From contig CAYPXJ010000003.1 in NCBI GenBank assembly GCA_964414595.1, forward strand, positions 12,620 through 76,619: a stretch of 64,000 nt of DNA, given 5' to 3'. The notes beneath the pieces are model-generated. The model ran no database searches. It was given only the letters and a program-made list of their open reading frames with translations, and was not told the DNA's origin. Positions 18,943-28,233 of this stretch are shown here, piece by piece. A program made the position numbers and the translations under genes. The first letter of the stretch is position 1, and each line of letters begins with the position of its first letter. The DNA is from CAYPXJ01 sp964414595 (GTDB lineage: Bacteria > Pseudomonadota > Alphaproteobacteria > Rickettsiales > CAIJLX01).

Positions 18943-21900
18943 AAACCGGAAAGAGTTCTTCGACCCGGCGGGAAGAGACTTGCAACATCGCCGCATCGAT
19001 ATATTCGTTGGCGCGGAGATCGTTGATGAAAGCGTCGTAGCGCTGCACATCTTTGGCGTAAGTCTCGATCCAGCGCGTGATCGCTTCGCCACAACTTTTG
19101 CTATCGCAGCCGAGTTTGATCACTTCGGCGGTCAGGCGCATTTGCTGATCGTAGAAACCATGAATGAGCGTTTTTTGCGCCATGCGCTTCCAATAATTAT
19201 CGGCGGTGAGTTGCCGCGCGGATTGGCGCAGCGAGCTGAAACCGAAACGCGTACCGAGCTGATAATACACTTCCGCAATCACGCGCAGGCTTAAGGTTTT
19301 CTTGCCCGTTTGGTGGCGCAACACGTAAAGAATTTCGCACGCGGAAGAAAGCGCTTCCAGGCTGGCGAATTTCTTCGCCATCACATCCGGCACGCCGATT
19401 TTTTGGAAATGTTCGAATTTTAATTCGTAGGTTTTTTTCGCCATCTCGCCCATCACGTGATGCAGATAGGAAGCAAGTTCGATAATGCCCGGGCGGAAAT
19501 CCTCCACCGCGCGCGCCACATCGATCGGCTGCTGCAAATGGCTGAGGAACCAGAGCGTCGATCGCTCGGCAAGCGCACCCACTTCGTTAAACAGCGCCAG
19601 CTGCGCCGCCGCCGGAATTTTGCCGCTCATCGCCTCAATATCTTCCCACAGCCCATCCAGCCCGAAACTCTCGCGCGCAATCGTATAAGCGCGCACGATA
19701 TCGGCCACCGCATTGCCCGTTTCATCCGCCATCATATGCGCAAAAGTCGGGCCCATGCGATTGACGATCGCGTTAGTGAGCGAGGTCGCCACAATCTCGC
19801 GGCGCAGCGCATGACGCGCGATATCGCTCGCGAATTTCTTCTGCATTTCTTTCGGGAAATAAAGCAGCAGATCTTTATTATAAAAAACATTATCCGGCAG
19901 ATCGGTTGCCAAAATGCGCTCGTAAATATCGAGTTTTGCGTAAGCGAGCAGCACCGCGATTTCCGCGCGCGTCAGCCCTACTTTTTGCATATGGAGTTGC
20001 ACGAAACCTTCTTCGTCCGGCAAAAATTCTACCGCACGATTCAGCTTGCCTTCTTTTTCCAATTTATGCGTCAAGCGCTGCATCGGCTCAAGGCCGGCAT
20101 AGCCCTGCTGATGCGCAACCGTAATCGCCTGCGTCTGCAAAATATTATCGCGTAGCACGAGATGTTCCACCTCATCCTGCATCGCGACGAGCAACTGATT
20201 GCGCTTCACAATCGTCAGCGCTTTTCGCTGCAGCACCGGCGTGAATGCAATTTTGATATTCACCTCATGATCCGAACAATCCACGCCCGCGGAATTATCG
20301 ATCGCATCGGTGTTGATGCGACCGCCATTTTTGCCGTATTCGATGCGCGCAAATTGCGTGAAACCGAGATTGCCGCCCTCGCCCACCACGCGCACTTTCA
20401 GCTCGTCGGCATTGACGCGAATCGTATCGTTCGCGCGGTCGCCCACCGCTTCGTGCGATTCGTCGGAAGCCTTCACAAACGTGCCGATACCACCGTTCCA
20501 CAATAAATCCGCATCCATTGTCAGCACAGCGCGAATCAGCGCATCCGGCGTCATGTTATCGGCGCGCACGCCGAGCATTTTTTTGATCTCCGGCGAAAGC
20601 GAAACGCTCTTCGCGCTGCGCTCAAAAATACCGCCGCCTTTCGAAATCAACTCCGCCTTGTAATCGGCCCAACCGGCGCGCGGCATACCAAATAAACGCT
20701 TGCGCTCGACAAAACTTTTCGCCGGATCCGGGTTCGGATCTAAAAACACATGCTGGTGATTAAATGCCGCAACAAGTTTGATTTTATCCGAAAGCAACAT
20801 GCCGTTGCCGAACACGTCGCCAGACATGCCGCCAATGCCAATCACCGTAAACGGCTCGTTCATGCTGCGGCCCATTTCGGCGAAATGCCGCGTCACAGAA
20901 ATCCACGCGCCCTTCGCCGTAATCGCCATTTTTTTGTGGTCATAACCCGCCGAGCCGCCGGACGCAAACGCATCGCCGAGCCAGAAACCATACTCTGCGG
21001 AAACGCCGTTGGCCGTATCGGAAAATGTCGCCGTACCTTTATCCGCCGCGACGACGAGATACGGATCATCCTCATCGTAACGCACCACGTCTTTCGGCGG
21101 CACGACTTTGCCCTGCACCAAATTATCCGTTACATCGAGCAGGCCGCGCAAAAATGTTTTGTAACAATGAATGCCTTCTTGTTGAAAGGCGTCGCTTTCT
21201 TTCGGCGGACGTTTCACCACGAAACCGCCTTTCGAACCGACCGGCACAATCACCGTATTTTTCACCTGCTGCGCTTTCATCAAGCCAAGAATTTCGGTGC
21301 GGAAATCATCCGGGCGATCACTCCAACGGAGTCCTCCGCGCGCCACTTTTCCGCCGCGCAAATGAATGCCTTCAACGCGATAATCATAGACAAAAATCTC
21401 GCGGAAAGGCCGCGGCAACGGCAGATCCGGCACCGCTTGTGAATTAAATTTGAGCGAAATATAGGATTTGGAAAAACCATCCGCGCCCTTCTGGAAAAAA
21501 TTCGTGCGCAGTGTCGCGCGCATCGTATCCATCAAGCGGCGAATAATGCGATCATCGGCCGCACTTTTCACTTCCGAAAGCAGCGCCTCGATCTGCGCGA
21601 TCACCGTCTCCGATTTTTTCTGTCGCGCGGCCTTCACATCGCCTTTCGTCTCAAATTTCGGATCGAACAACACATGGAAAAGTTGCGCGAGCATTTTCGC
21701 AATCGCCGGATAACGCGCAAGCGCACGCGCCAGATAATCATGGCTGAACGCAAAGCCCGTTTGGCGCAAATATTTTACATACGCACGCAGAATTTCGATA
21801 TCGCGCGAGAGCATTCCCGCACGCAGCACCAAACTATTCAGCGCATCATTTTCGAGTTGCCGCGACCAGAGCAGATAGAGCACGCGCTCAAATTCTTCCT

Positions 21901-23845
21901 TAATTTGCGTGAGCGGGCAGCGCGGCGTTTCTTCCGCTTTCACGCCTTCAATGGGCGCGAGTTGCAAACGGAAATGATGCAGATGCACGCCCTCTTTATA
22001 ATGCAGCGGCTTGACGAGGAACGTCATGCCGTCCACCACCGAAAAACCCATATGCTCAAGCATCGGCAGAATTTCGGAAAGCATAATTTGCCGCGTCGGA
22101 TGATAGAGTTTCAGCTGATAGGCGAGCTGATTATCTTCCTGCAGTTGATAGAGATCGAGCGCGATTTCCGGATCGGTCGGATCGCGATCAATCACCGCTT
22201 CCATTTTTTCAATATCGCGATACGTACCGCTAAAATGATACCGGCTCTTGAACGATTCCGGGAAGCCGTCGCGGTAGCGATGGAACATTTGCGCACCGGC
22301 GCGTTCGCCCAGGCGATCGATAATACATTCCTGCAAACCTTCCACCCAGCTCGAGGTCACTTCTTCAATCTTGCGATCGATCGCGGGAATATTCACCTTC
22401 GCGATCTCGCCGCTATCCATGCGAATAATGAGATGCAAACGCGCAATCGGCGAATCGGTAATCTGCGTATAATGATCCGTCACCGTGCCGTGATAGGCCT
22501 GCTCGAGAATTTTCTGAATGCGCAGACGCGCCAGCGTATTAAAGCGCTCGCGCGGCACAAAAATCAGCGCGCTGACAAAACGTTTATACGCATCCGGCCG
22601 CACGAACACACGCACGCGCGGGCATTTTTCCAAATCGATAATGCCCAAACAAAATTTCAGCAGCTCATCGACAGAAATTTGGAAAAGTTCGTCGCGTGGG
22701 AAATTATCCAGCACCGCCATCAACGCTTTGGCGTTATGGCTGCGGCGCACGAAATCCGCACGCGAAAATACTTCGTTGATTTTCTCGCGCACCAGCGGGA
22801 TTTCTTTCGCGCTCTGGTAATAGACGCTCGACGTAAACAAACCCAGGAACCGCGTTTCGCGCACCACATTTCCCTGCTTGTCGTAATGTTTGAAGCCGAG
22901 ATAATCCATATGCACCGGCCGATGCACTTTTGATTTGCGCGTTGATTTCGTCACCTGCAGCGGCTCGCCCGCAGCCTTATCGGCCAAAATGGCAGAAGGC
23001 GAAAGCGCTTCCAGGCCTAAAATTTCTTTCTTAAAATGCGGCGAACTGAAAATCCCGAGCTCGGAACTTTCGATCACTTCATACGATTTCTGCAAAACTT
23101 TATGGCCGTTTTTACCAACCGGTTTTGTCACCACTTTATAATCACGCGCACCGAGGAAAATATAATGATCGTCCTCAATCCACGTAATAAATTCACGAAT
23201 GCGCTTAATGGCGTCGGCATCCAAATGCGGCATCATTTCCTCAAGCCGCGTGGAAACCTGACGCATCTTCAGCGTCATATCTTTCCAATCCTGCACCGCG
23301 AAATGCACAAGGTCGAGCACCTGCATCAAATCGCGCTCGAGTTTTTTGCGCGCGCGCTCTTCGCTCAAATGAATAATCTGAATATGAATCAGCGAATCCA
23401 CGTGCGAAGCGCGCTTGTCTTCCACCTCGGGATAAATTTTTTCTACCACGCCGCTGCTATTGCGCTTCGCCGCCACGATGGGGTGAATCACCGTGTAGAT
23501 TCGATAACCTTGTTGATTCAGCTCCGCCGTCACCGAATCCAGGAGGAACGGCATATCCGGCCCGACAATTTCAATCACCGTGCGGTCGGATTCCCAGCCG
23601 TCATTTTTCAGGGTCGGGTTAAAAATGCGGATTTTACGCTTCGGCGCGGCCTTGTGAAAAAATTTATAGGACGAAAGCGCCTGCGTGAAACGCAATTTCG
23701 GATCCGCATGCTCAAGAATCGAGAGCGACACATTCTGGTAATAATAATGGATAAAATCCTTCACCAGCTGATTCGCAGCCTTGCCGCCGCTTTTCAGGAT
23801 GATATCAATATGGCGTTGGATGGATTGCTGATATGGGTCTGGCAT
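18941..23845 (-). CDS. gdhB: NAD-specific glutamate dehydrogenase, large (180-kDa) type
   Basis: Oxidises glutamate to 2-oxoglutarate with NAD, linking amino acid catabolism to the TCA cycle. At 1634 residues it is the giant GDH typical of alphaproteobacteria and actinobacteria. N-terminal regulatory ACT-like segments include MPFLLDSVTAELNQQGYRIY. The catalytic domain carries RGGKVARGGLRWSDRPDDFR, MKAQQVKNTVIVPVGSKGGF with the catalytic Lys, and the NAD-binding part VVGEGGNLGFTQFARIEYG. A C-terminal helical region follows. I prefer ATG 23845 over an upstream TTG at 23857. Divergent from cysQ by about 55 bp. Confidence 0.97.
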   Translation of the reverse strand: MPDPYQQSIQRHIDIILKSGGKAANQLVKDFIHYYYQNVSLSILEHADPKLRFTQALSSYKFFHKAAPKRKIRIFNPTLKNDGWESDRTVIEIVGPDMPFLLDSVTAELNQQGYRIYTVIHPIVAAKRNSSGVVEKIYPEVEDKRASHVDSLIHIQIIHLSEERARKKLERDLMQVLDLVHFAVQDWKDMTLKMRQVSTRLEEMMPHLDADAIKRIREFITWIEDDHYIFLGARDYKVVTKPVGKNGHKVLQKSYEVIESSELGIFSSPHFKKEILGLEALSPSAILADKAAGEPLQVTKSTRKSKVHRPVHMDYLGFKHYDKQGNVVRETRFLGLFTSSVYYQSAKEIPLVREKINEVFSRADFVRRSHNAKALMAVLDNFPRDELFQISVDELLKFCLGIIDLEKCPRVRVFVRPDAYKRFVSALIFVPRERFNTLARLRIQKILEQAYHGTVTDHYTQITDSPIARLHLIIRMDSGEIAKVNIPAIDRKIEEVTSSWVEGLQECIIDRLGERAGAQMFHRYRDGFPESFKSRYHFSGTYRDIEKMEAVIDRDPTDPEIALDLYQLQEDNQLAYQLKLYHPTRQIMLSEILPMLEHMGFSVVDGMTFLVKPLHYKEGVHLHHFRLQLAPIEGVKAEETPRCPLTQIKEEFERVLYLLWSRQLENDALNSLVLRAGMLSRDIEILRAYVKYLRQTGFAFSHDYLARALARYPAIAKMLAQLFHVLFDPKFETKGDVKAARQKKSETVIAQIEALLSEVKSAADDRIIRRLMDTMRATLRTNFFQKGADGFSKSYISLKFNSQAVPDLPLPRPFREIFVYDYRVEGIHLRGGKVARGGLRWSDRPDDFRTEILGLMKAQQVKNTVIVPVGSKGGFVVKRPPKESDAFQQEGIHCYKTFLRGLLDVTDNLVQGKVVPPKDVVRYDEDDPYLVVAADKGTATFSDTANGVSAEYGFWLGDAFASGGSAGYDHKKMAITAKGAWISVTRHFAEMGRSMNEPFTVIGIGGMSGDVFGNGMLLSDKIKLVAAFNHQHVFLDPNPDPAKSFVERKRLFGMPRAGWADYKAELISKGGGIFERSAKSVSLSPEIKKMLGVRADNMTPDALIRAVLTMDADLLWNGGIGTFVKASDESHEAVGDRANDTIRVNADELKVRVVGEGGNLGFTQFARIEYGKNGGRINTDAIDNSAGVDCSDHEVNIKIAFTPVLQRKALTIVKRNQLLVAMQDEVEHLVLRDNILQTQAITVAHQQGYAGLEPMQRLTHKLEKEGKLNRAVEFLPDEEGFVQLHMQKVGLTRAEIAVLLAYAKLDIYERILATDLPDNVFYNKDLLLYFPKEMQKKFASDIARHALRREIVATSLTNAIVNRMGPTFAHMMADETGNAVADIVRAYTIARESFGLDGLWEDIEAMSGKIPAAAQLALFNEVGALAERSTLWFLSHLQQPIDVARAVEDFRPGIIELASYLHHVMGEMAKKTYELKFEHFQKIGVPDVMAKKFASLEALSSACEILYVLRHQTGKKTLSLRVIAEVYYQLGTRFGFSSLRQSARQLTADNYWKRMAQKTLIHGFYDQQMRLTAEVIKLGCDSKSCGEAITRWIETYAKDVQRYDAFINDLRANEYIDAAMLQVSSRRVEELFPV

Positions 23846-23901
23846 AGAATCGCTCAAGGGGAGGTTGCCTCAAGGCTTGCACTTCTTTACAGTAAACGGC
23901 C

Positions 23902-24705
23902 ATGAAACTCAATCCCAACCTTGCGCTGCAGCGCATCATAACGCCGGAATTTGTCACGCAGGTGATTGCGGCGGCCCGCGGCGCTTCGGCGCTTATCATG
24001 CGCCATTATCAGGGGTATGTGAGCGTGGAGATGAAGGAGGATAAAAGCCCCGTCACCATCGCCGATACCGAGGCCAACCACCTGATTGTAGAAGCATTGA
24101 CGCGCCTTTCGCCCGATATTCTCGTCATCGCCGAAGAGTCCGGCCACACGCATACGGAGGATGTTTCCGCCGCCCGCGCCTTCTGGCTGGTCGACCCGCT
24201 CGACGGAACGAAAAGTTTTATCCGCAAAACCGGCGAGTTCACCGTCAATATCGGCCTGATCGATGGCGCAACAAAACGGCCAGTTTTCGGCGTAATTCTA
24301 ATTCCCGCCAAAAACGAACTCTATTTCACCGGCGCCGACGGCAAAGCCTATTTTCAAGCGTCCGACGACGCAAAACCCTTTACCATCTCCGTACGCAAAG
24401 CGCCTGCCGATGGCCTTACCGTCGTCGCCAGCCAATCGCATACCAGCAAAAAAACGGAGCAGTATGTCGGCGATCTGAAAGTAAAAAAATATATCCCGGC
24501 GAATAGCTCGCTGAAATTCTGCATGGTGGCGAAAGGCGAGGCCGATCTCTACCCGCGTTTCGGCACAACGATGGAGTGGGATACCGCCGCCGGCCACGCG
24601 CTGATTCTGGCCGCGGGCGGCACGATGACAAATCCGGACGGCTCATCGTTTCTTTACGGCAAACCGGGCTTTACGAACGGCGATTTCGTCGTCCGCGGCG
24701 CGTAA
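23902..24705 (+). CDS. cysQ: 3'(2'),5'-bisphosphate nucleotidase CysQ
   Basis: Inositol-monophosphatase-fold Mg-dependent phosphatase that removes the 3' phosphate from PAP/PAPS in sulfur metabolism. The 267 residues carry the metal sites KSPVTIADTEAN, VIAEESGH and WLVDPLDGTKSFI (DPLDGT motif), and the C-terminal MEWDTAAGHALILAAGG. Length matches CysQ. The stop is followed at once by the convergent stop of the next gene. Confidence 0.93.
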   Translation: MKLNPNLALQRIITPEFVTQVIAAARGASALIMRHYQGYVSVEMKEDKSPVTIADTEANHLIVEALTRLSPDILVIAEESGHTHTEDVSAARAFWLVDPLDGTKSFIRKTGEFTVNIGLIDGATKRPVFGVILIPAKNELYFTGADGKAYFQASDDAKPFTISVRKAPADGLTVVASQSHTSKKTEQYVGDLKVKKYIPANSSLKFCMVAKGEADLYPRFGTTMEWDTAAGHALILAAGGTMTNPDGSSFLYGKPGFTNGDFVVRGA

Positions 24706-25353
24706 TTATTTTTTGCTGACCACTTGCTCGTGATAATAACAGAATAGCATGCCAAGGGGGCTGCCTTGCTCTCGGCGTTTTTGGTTAGCGGCCTCTTTTG
24801 CCGCTGCCGAAATTTTCGCGTAATCTGTGCTTTCCGGGCGCAATAGCGCGTCATAAATCTGCACAATCAGAATTTCTGACATCTCCCGGGCGTAGGGCAC
24901 GCCCTTCGCTTCAAATTGATTGAATAATTTTTCTTTACGATCATCTAACCATAGTTCCAAATTTTTTCCATCCAGTTTTTCGCTTCTGAGAAATTTCATA
25001 AAAGGATACTTTGAAAGTGCAAATTCCTTATGAGATTCCGCCTGGCGTGGGAAAATAAAACCCAGCATTTCCATCGTTGCAATACCCGCGGGACTAATTT
25101 TTACAGCCAAAGAATCTATTTTTCCGCGTTTATAACTTTCTTGAAAAAAATGCTTTTTTAAAAAAGCTTCGCGCTCCTCCTGATCGCCCACTTCTTTAAC
25201 CATCACATCAAAATATCCACGTACTACCTGCCAATAATGATGAGAATTTTCCTGCACGCGCGTGCTATACACCAAATTACCTTGTTCATTTACATGCGCA
25301 TAGGTTTCGAGTAATTCACCTAGCGTTTTCCAGTGTTTTTGAGTCGCCGTCAT
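24706..25353 (-). CDS. uncharacterised protein, 215 aa
   Basis: Unrecognised soluble protein, helical, with basic C-terminus. No signal peptide although the gene upstream encodes an exported DUF192 protein; the two overlap by four bases (ATGA), implying coupled expression. No family motif seen. Confidence 0.75.
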   Translation of the reverse strand: MTATQKHWKTLGELLETYAHVNEQGNLVYSTRVQENSHHYWQVVRGYFDVMVKEVGDQEEREAFLKKHFFQESYKRGKIDSLAVKISPAGIATMEMLGFIFPRQAESHKEFALSKYPFMKFLRSEKLDGKNLELWLDDRKEKLFNQFEAKGVPYAREMSEILIVQIYDALLRPESTDYAKISAAAKEAANQKRREQGSPLGMLFCYYHEQVVSKK

Positions 25354-26015
25354 TTCGCCACCATCCTCACCCGATCACCCACTTTAATATTCTGCGCCTT
25401 TAGCGCGCCTCCACTTACCTGCAAAAACGAGCGCACCGGTATCGGCGAAGCCAGCGATTTTATCTCATTAAACTGCGTATCCTGCACAATATTCAAAATC
25501 TTCCCGTCCGCATCCAGCCACGCGATATCGTACGAAACCAGCGCCTTCGAAAGATCAATCTGCGCCAGCAAATCTTCCGGATAAAGTGTCAGCATCCCTT
25601 CGCCCTCGGCAAAAGCCTGCGTCATGCGCGTATCGTTTTTGGGCAACATATCGCCGCGTCGCAGTGTGGCGCGAAAATGTTTCCAGCGGCGCGGTTCGCT
25701 ATCGAAACTATTTTCTTCCTTAAGCCACGGCTGCACCACAATCATTTCCTGCGCAAACACCACCGGGCTCACATCCTGGTAGCGAATCGCTTTGGTCATT
25801 TCGGGCTGCGGCTCCTCTTTGGCGACCTCCTCCACCGGCGGTTTTAATTGCACACGCTGCGATGCCGGTGGTCGGCGAATGGGTTTCTCCGCCTGCGGTT
25901 CTTCCGGGTTAACAATTTCCTGTTTGGGTTTTTTATCCCAATAATTCTGCATCTCCGGCTCTTCCGCCCAGGCGTTCGGCACCAGGCATAAAGCCCCTAG
26001 TAAAAACCACTTCAT
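25350..26015 (-). CDS. exported DUF192-like protein
   Basis: 221 residues with a cleavable signal peptide (MKWFLLGALCLVPNAWA), a Pro/Glu-rich linker to about residue 75, and a C-terminal domain resembling DUF192: LPKNDTRMTQAFAEGEGMLTLYPEDLL, then VSYDIAWLDADGKILNIVQ and LQVSGGALKAQNIKVGDRVRM. In typical DUF192 proteins the middle has a W-M-K-N-T motif; here that stretch is altered, so the match is divergent. ATG 26015 gives the intact signal peptide. Function of DUF192 is unknown. Confidence 0.75.
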   Translation of the reverse strand: MKWFLLGALCLVPNAWAEEPEMQNYWDKKPKQEIVNPEEPQAEKPIRRPPASQRVQLKPPVEEVAKEEPQPEMTKAIRYQDVSPVVFAQEMIVVQPWLKEENSFDSEPRRWKHFRATLRRGDMLPKNDTRMTQAFAEGEGMLTLYPEDLLAQIDLSKALVSYDIAWLDADGKILNIVQDTQFNEIKSLASPIPVRSFLQVSGGALKAQNIKVGDRVRMVAK

Positions 26016-26061
26016 ATCCCTGTTATAGATTGTCGGGGCAAACTTTGCTAGACTCCGCTTC

Positions 26062-26571
26062 ATGCTGACTTTTCCAGAGTTGAAATACCGCCTGCGCGAG
26101 GCCTGGCAAGTGCTCACCGGCACAGGAAGACACAAGCTTTTGGAAAATGTGAAGCGCATCCGCCGCGCGCGCAAGCCAAAGCACCCGCTGCTGGCCAAGC
26201 TACTCACGAAATCTGAGATCAACGCACTGCCGGTATGCGGCTTGCTGTTGCTGCTGGGTGTGGTGTTGATTTTCCGCCCGCCGGCGTTTGAGGCGGAGCG
26301 CTGGCATCTCTATTTTGATATGAATCGCAACGGGCTTTTCACTATTTCGGATGTGCTTCGCTGGTTTGTCTGGCTCTTTTATTTTCCCGGCGATTTTATT
26401 TTGCAAATTTTGATGGAGGCGCATATCACGCGCGTCTTTTTTGAATTGAGCGCGGAGTCTTACGGCAATATTGGTTCGCTGCTGCTTTCGGTCATCTGCT
26501 GGTGGATTTGCGGCGGGCCTACACTCGTATTTCTGATGGCATTGCCTGTCATCATCACCCATTTTTTCTAA
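26062..26571 (+). CDS. uncharacterised membrane protein with EF-hand-like loop
   Basis: 169 residues: a basic cytoplasmic N-terminus (about 1-55), then three hydrophobic helices (about 58-72, 97-112, 135-168). Between the first two lies FDMNRNGLFTISDV, whose D-x-N-x-N-G-x-x-T-x-x-D spacing resembles a calcium-binding EF-hand loop. No family recognised. It lies 10 bp before uppP and is probably co-transcribed. GCTAGACT just upstream could be a -10 element. Confidence 0.7.
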   Translation: MLTFPELKYRLREAWQVLTGTGRHKLLENVKRIRRARKPKHPLLAKLLTKSEINALPVCGLLLLLGVVLIFRPPAFEAERWHLYFDMNRNGLFTISDVLRWFVWLFYFPGDFILQILMEAHITRVFFELSAESYGNIGSLLLSVICWWICGGPTLVFLMALPVIITHFF

Positions 26572-26581
26572 CGCGGGCATC

Positions 26582-27388
26582 ATGGAATTTGTAACATATT
26601 TCAAAGCGGCGCTGCTCGGCATCATCGAGGGCCTCACGGAATTTTTGCCGATTTCTTCCACCGGCCATTTGATTTTGGCGATGGATTTATTGTCGTTTGA
26701 AGGCCCGCCGGTTTTTGAAATCGCGATTCAGCTCGGTGCGATTCTGGCAATATGCTGGATCTACCGGCAGAAATTTTTCCACGTCGCGGTGAATTTGCGA
26801 AAAGAATATTCCGCGCGGCATTTCGTGCTCACGGTTTTTATTGCGCTTATGCCCGCGCTGGTGCTCGGCGCGATATTTCACGATTTCATCAAGCAGGTTT
26901 TATTTTCGCCGATTGTCGTTTCCGTTGCGCTGATTATCGGCGGCATTGCGATCATTCTCATCGAACGTCTACCGCTTAAACCTGTTGTATTTTCTACCGA
27001 CGGCTTGTCGCCGAAAAAAGCCTTCGCGATTGGCCTATGCCAGGCCGTTTCAATGATTCCGGGCGTTTCGCGCGCGGGCGCCACCATCATGGGCGGCTTG
27101 CTCCTCAAACTCGATCGCAAAACGGCGACGGAATTTTCCTTCTTCCTCGCCGTGCCGACCATGGCGGCGGCCACGGCCTACGACATCTATAAAAATTTTC
27201 ACGCACTCGAAGCCGATACGCACGGGCTCGTGCTGCTGACGATTGGTTTTGTCACGGCGTTTATTACCGCGGTCGCCGTGGTGCGCTGGCTACTCTCCTA
27301 TATTCAAACGCATAATTTCACCTGGTTCGGCGTGTATCGCATCGGGCTAGGTGCGCTTATGCTCCTTTTTTTGTTGGGCAATTTCTAA
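26582..27388 (+). CDS. uppP: undecaprenyl-diphosphatase UppP/BacA
   Basis: Integral membrane phosphatase that recycles undecaprenyl diphosphate for cell wall and LPS synthesis. Conserved motifs are IEGLTEFLPISSTGHLIL near the N-terminus and SMIPGVSRAGATIMGGLLL in the second repeat, carrying the catalytic Glu, Ser and Arg. 268 residues with about eight helices, as expected. A glycosyltransferase gene follows after one base, so the two may act in envelope glycan synthesis. Confidence 0.96.
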   Translation: MEFVTYFKAALLGIIEGLTEFLPISSTGHLILAMDLLSFEGPPVFEIAIQLGAILAICWIYRQKFFHVAVNLRKEYSARHFVLTVFIALMPALVLGAIFHDFIKQVLFSPIVVSVALIIGGIAIILIERLPLKPVVFSTDGLSPKKAFAIGLCQAVSMIPGVSRAGATIMGGLLLKLDRKTATEFSFFLAVPTMAAATAYDIYKNFHALEADTHGLVLLTIGFVTAFITAVAVVRWLLSYIQTHNFTWFGVYRIGLGALMLLFLLGNF

Positions 27389-27389
27389 A

Positions 27390-28172
27390 ATGCGAATCCC
27401 GGTATCCTGTTTCATCATCGCGGTGAATGAGGCATCGCGCATCCATCGTACAATCGCCAGCGTCCGCGATTGGGTGGACGAAGTCGTCGTCATCGATAGC
27501 GGCTCCACCGACGGCACACAGGAAATCGCGATGGAAATGGGCGCGCGCGTCGTCTTCAACACCTGGCCCGGTTACGGCCCGCAAAAACGTTTCGGCGAAG
27601 CGCTCTGCAAAAACGACTGGCTGCTTAATCTCGATGCCGATGAAGTCGTGACGCCGGAATTGCGCGAAGAAATTCTGGCGCTTTTTTCCAGGGGCGAACC
27701 GCCGCATCAGGCGTATGAACTTTCCGTCATCGAATTATTGCCGGGCGAATCCACGCCTTCGCGTTTTGCGCATCGCGTGCCTTGCGTACGTCTTTATCAC
27801 CGTGCGCATGGCCGTTATGCGGAAAGCCTGGTGCACGATCGTGTGGAGATGAAGCCGGGGGCGTCTGTCAGTAAACTTGCCGCCATTGTGGAACATTTCT
27901 CCGTGCAGTCGGTGACCATCAGCATCGAAAAAATCAACCGCTACTCCTCCATGCAGGCGGACGATATGCTCGCGCGCAAACGTACGCCACTTTTCTTAAA
28001 TATTCGCCTTTTTCTGGAATTTCCGTTCGCTTTTTTGAAGGCCTATTTCTTCCGCAAACATATTCTGCGCGGGCGTTACGGCTATATCATGGCGGTGAAT
28101 TACGCCTTCAGCCGTTATGCGCGCCTGGCCAAGCTGGTGGAGAAAAAACTCCTCGAGCGGCGGAAATCTTGA
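27390..28172 (+). CDS. family 2 glycosyltransferase (WaaE/KdtX-like)
   Basis: Inverting GT-A enzyme of 260 residues. N-terminal domain: SCFIIAVNEASRIHRTIASV, DEVVVIDSGSTDGTQEIA and the metal-binding DxD-like LNLDADEVVTPEL. The C-terminal region (about 190-245) is amphipathic and aromatic, fitting membrane association. It resembles WaaE/KdtX enzymes that add a sugar to LPS core. Acceptor is inferred only. Located 1 bp after uppP. Confidence 0.88.
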   Translation: MRIPVSCFIIAVNEASRIHRTIASVRDWVDEVVVIDSGSTDGTQEIAMEMGARVVFNTWPGYGPQKRFGEALCKNDWLLNLDADEVVTPELREEILALFSRGEPPHQAYELSVIELLPGESTPSRFAHRVPCVRLYHRAHGRYAESLVHDRVEMKPGASVSKLAAIVEHFSVQSVTISIEKINRYSSMQADDMLARKRTPLFLNIRLFLEFPFAFLKAYFFRKHILRGRYGYIMAVNYAFSRYARLAKLVEKKLLERRKS

Positions 28173-28233
28173 CAGTTTCGCCGCCAAAGCCTAAATTCCC
28201 CGCCACAATGCAAGTATTTATGACCACATTCTC

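Noticed and set aside
21674..22933. Long open frame opposite to gdhB (419 codons)
   Set aside because: It is antisense to a well-conserved gene, Arg/His-rich as expected from codon bias in the complementary strand, and has no recognisable motif.
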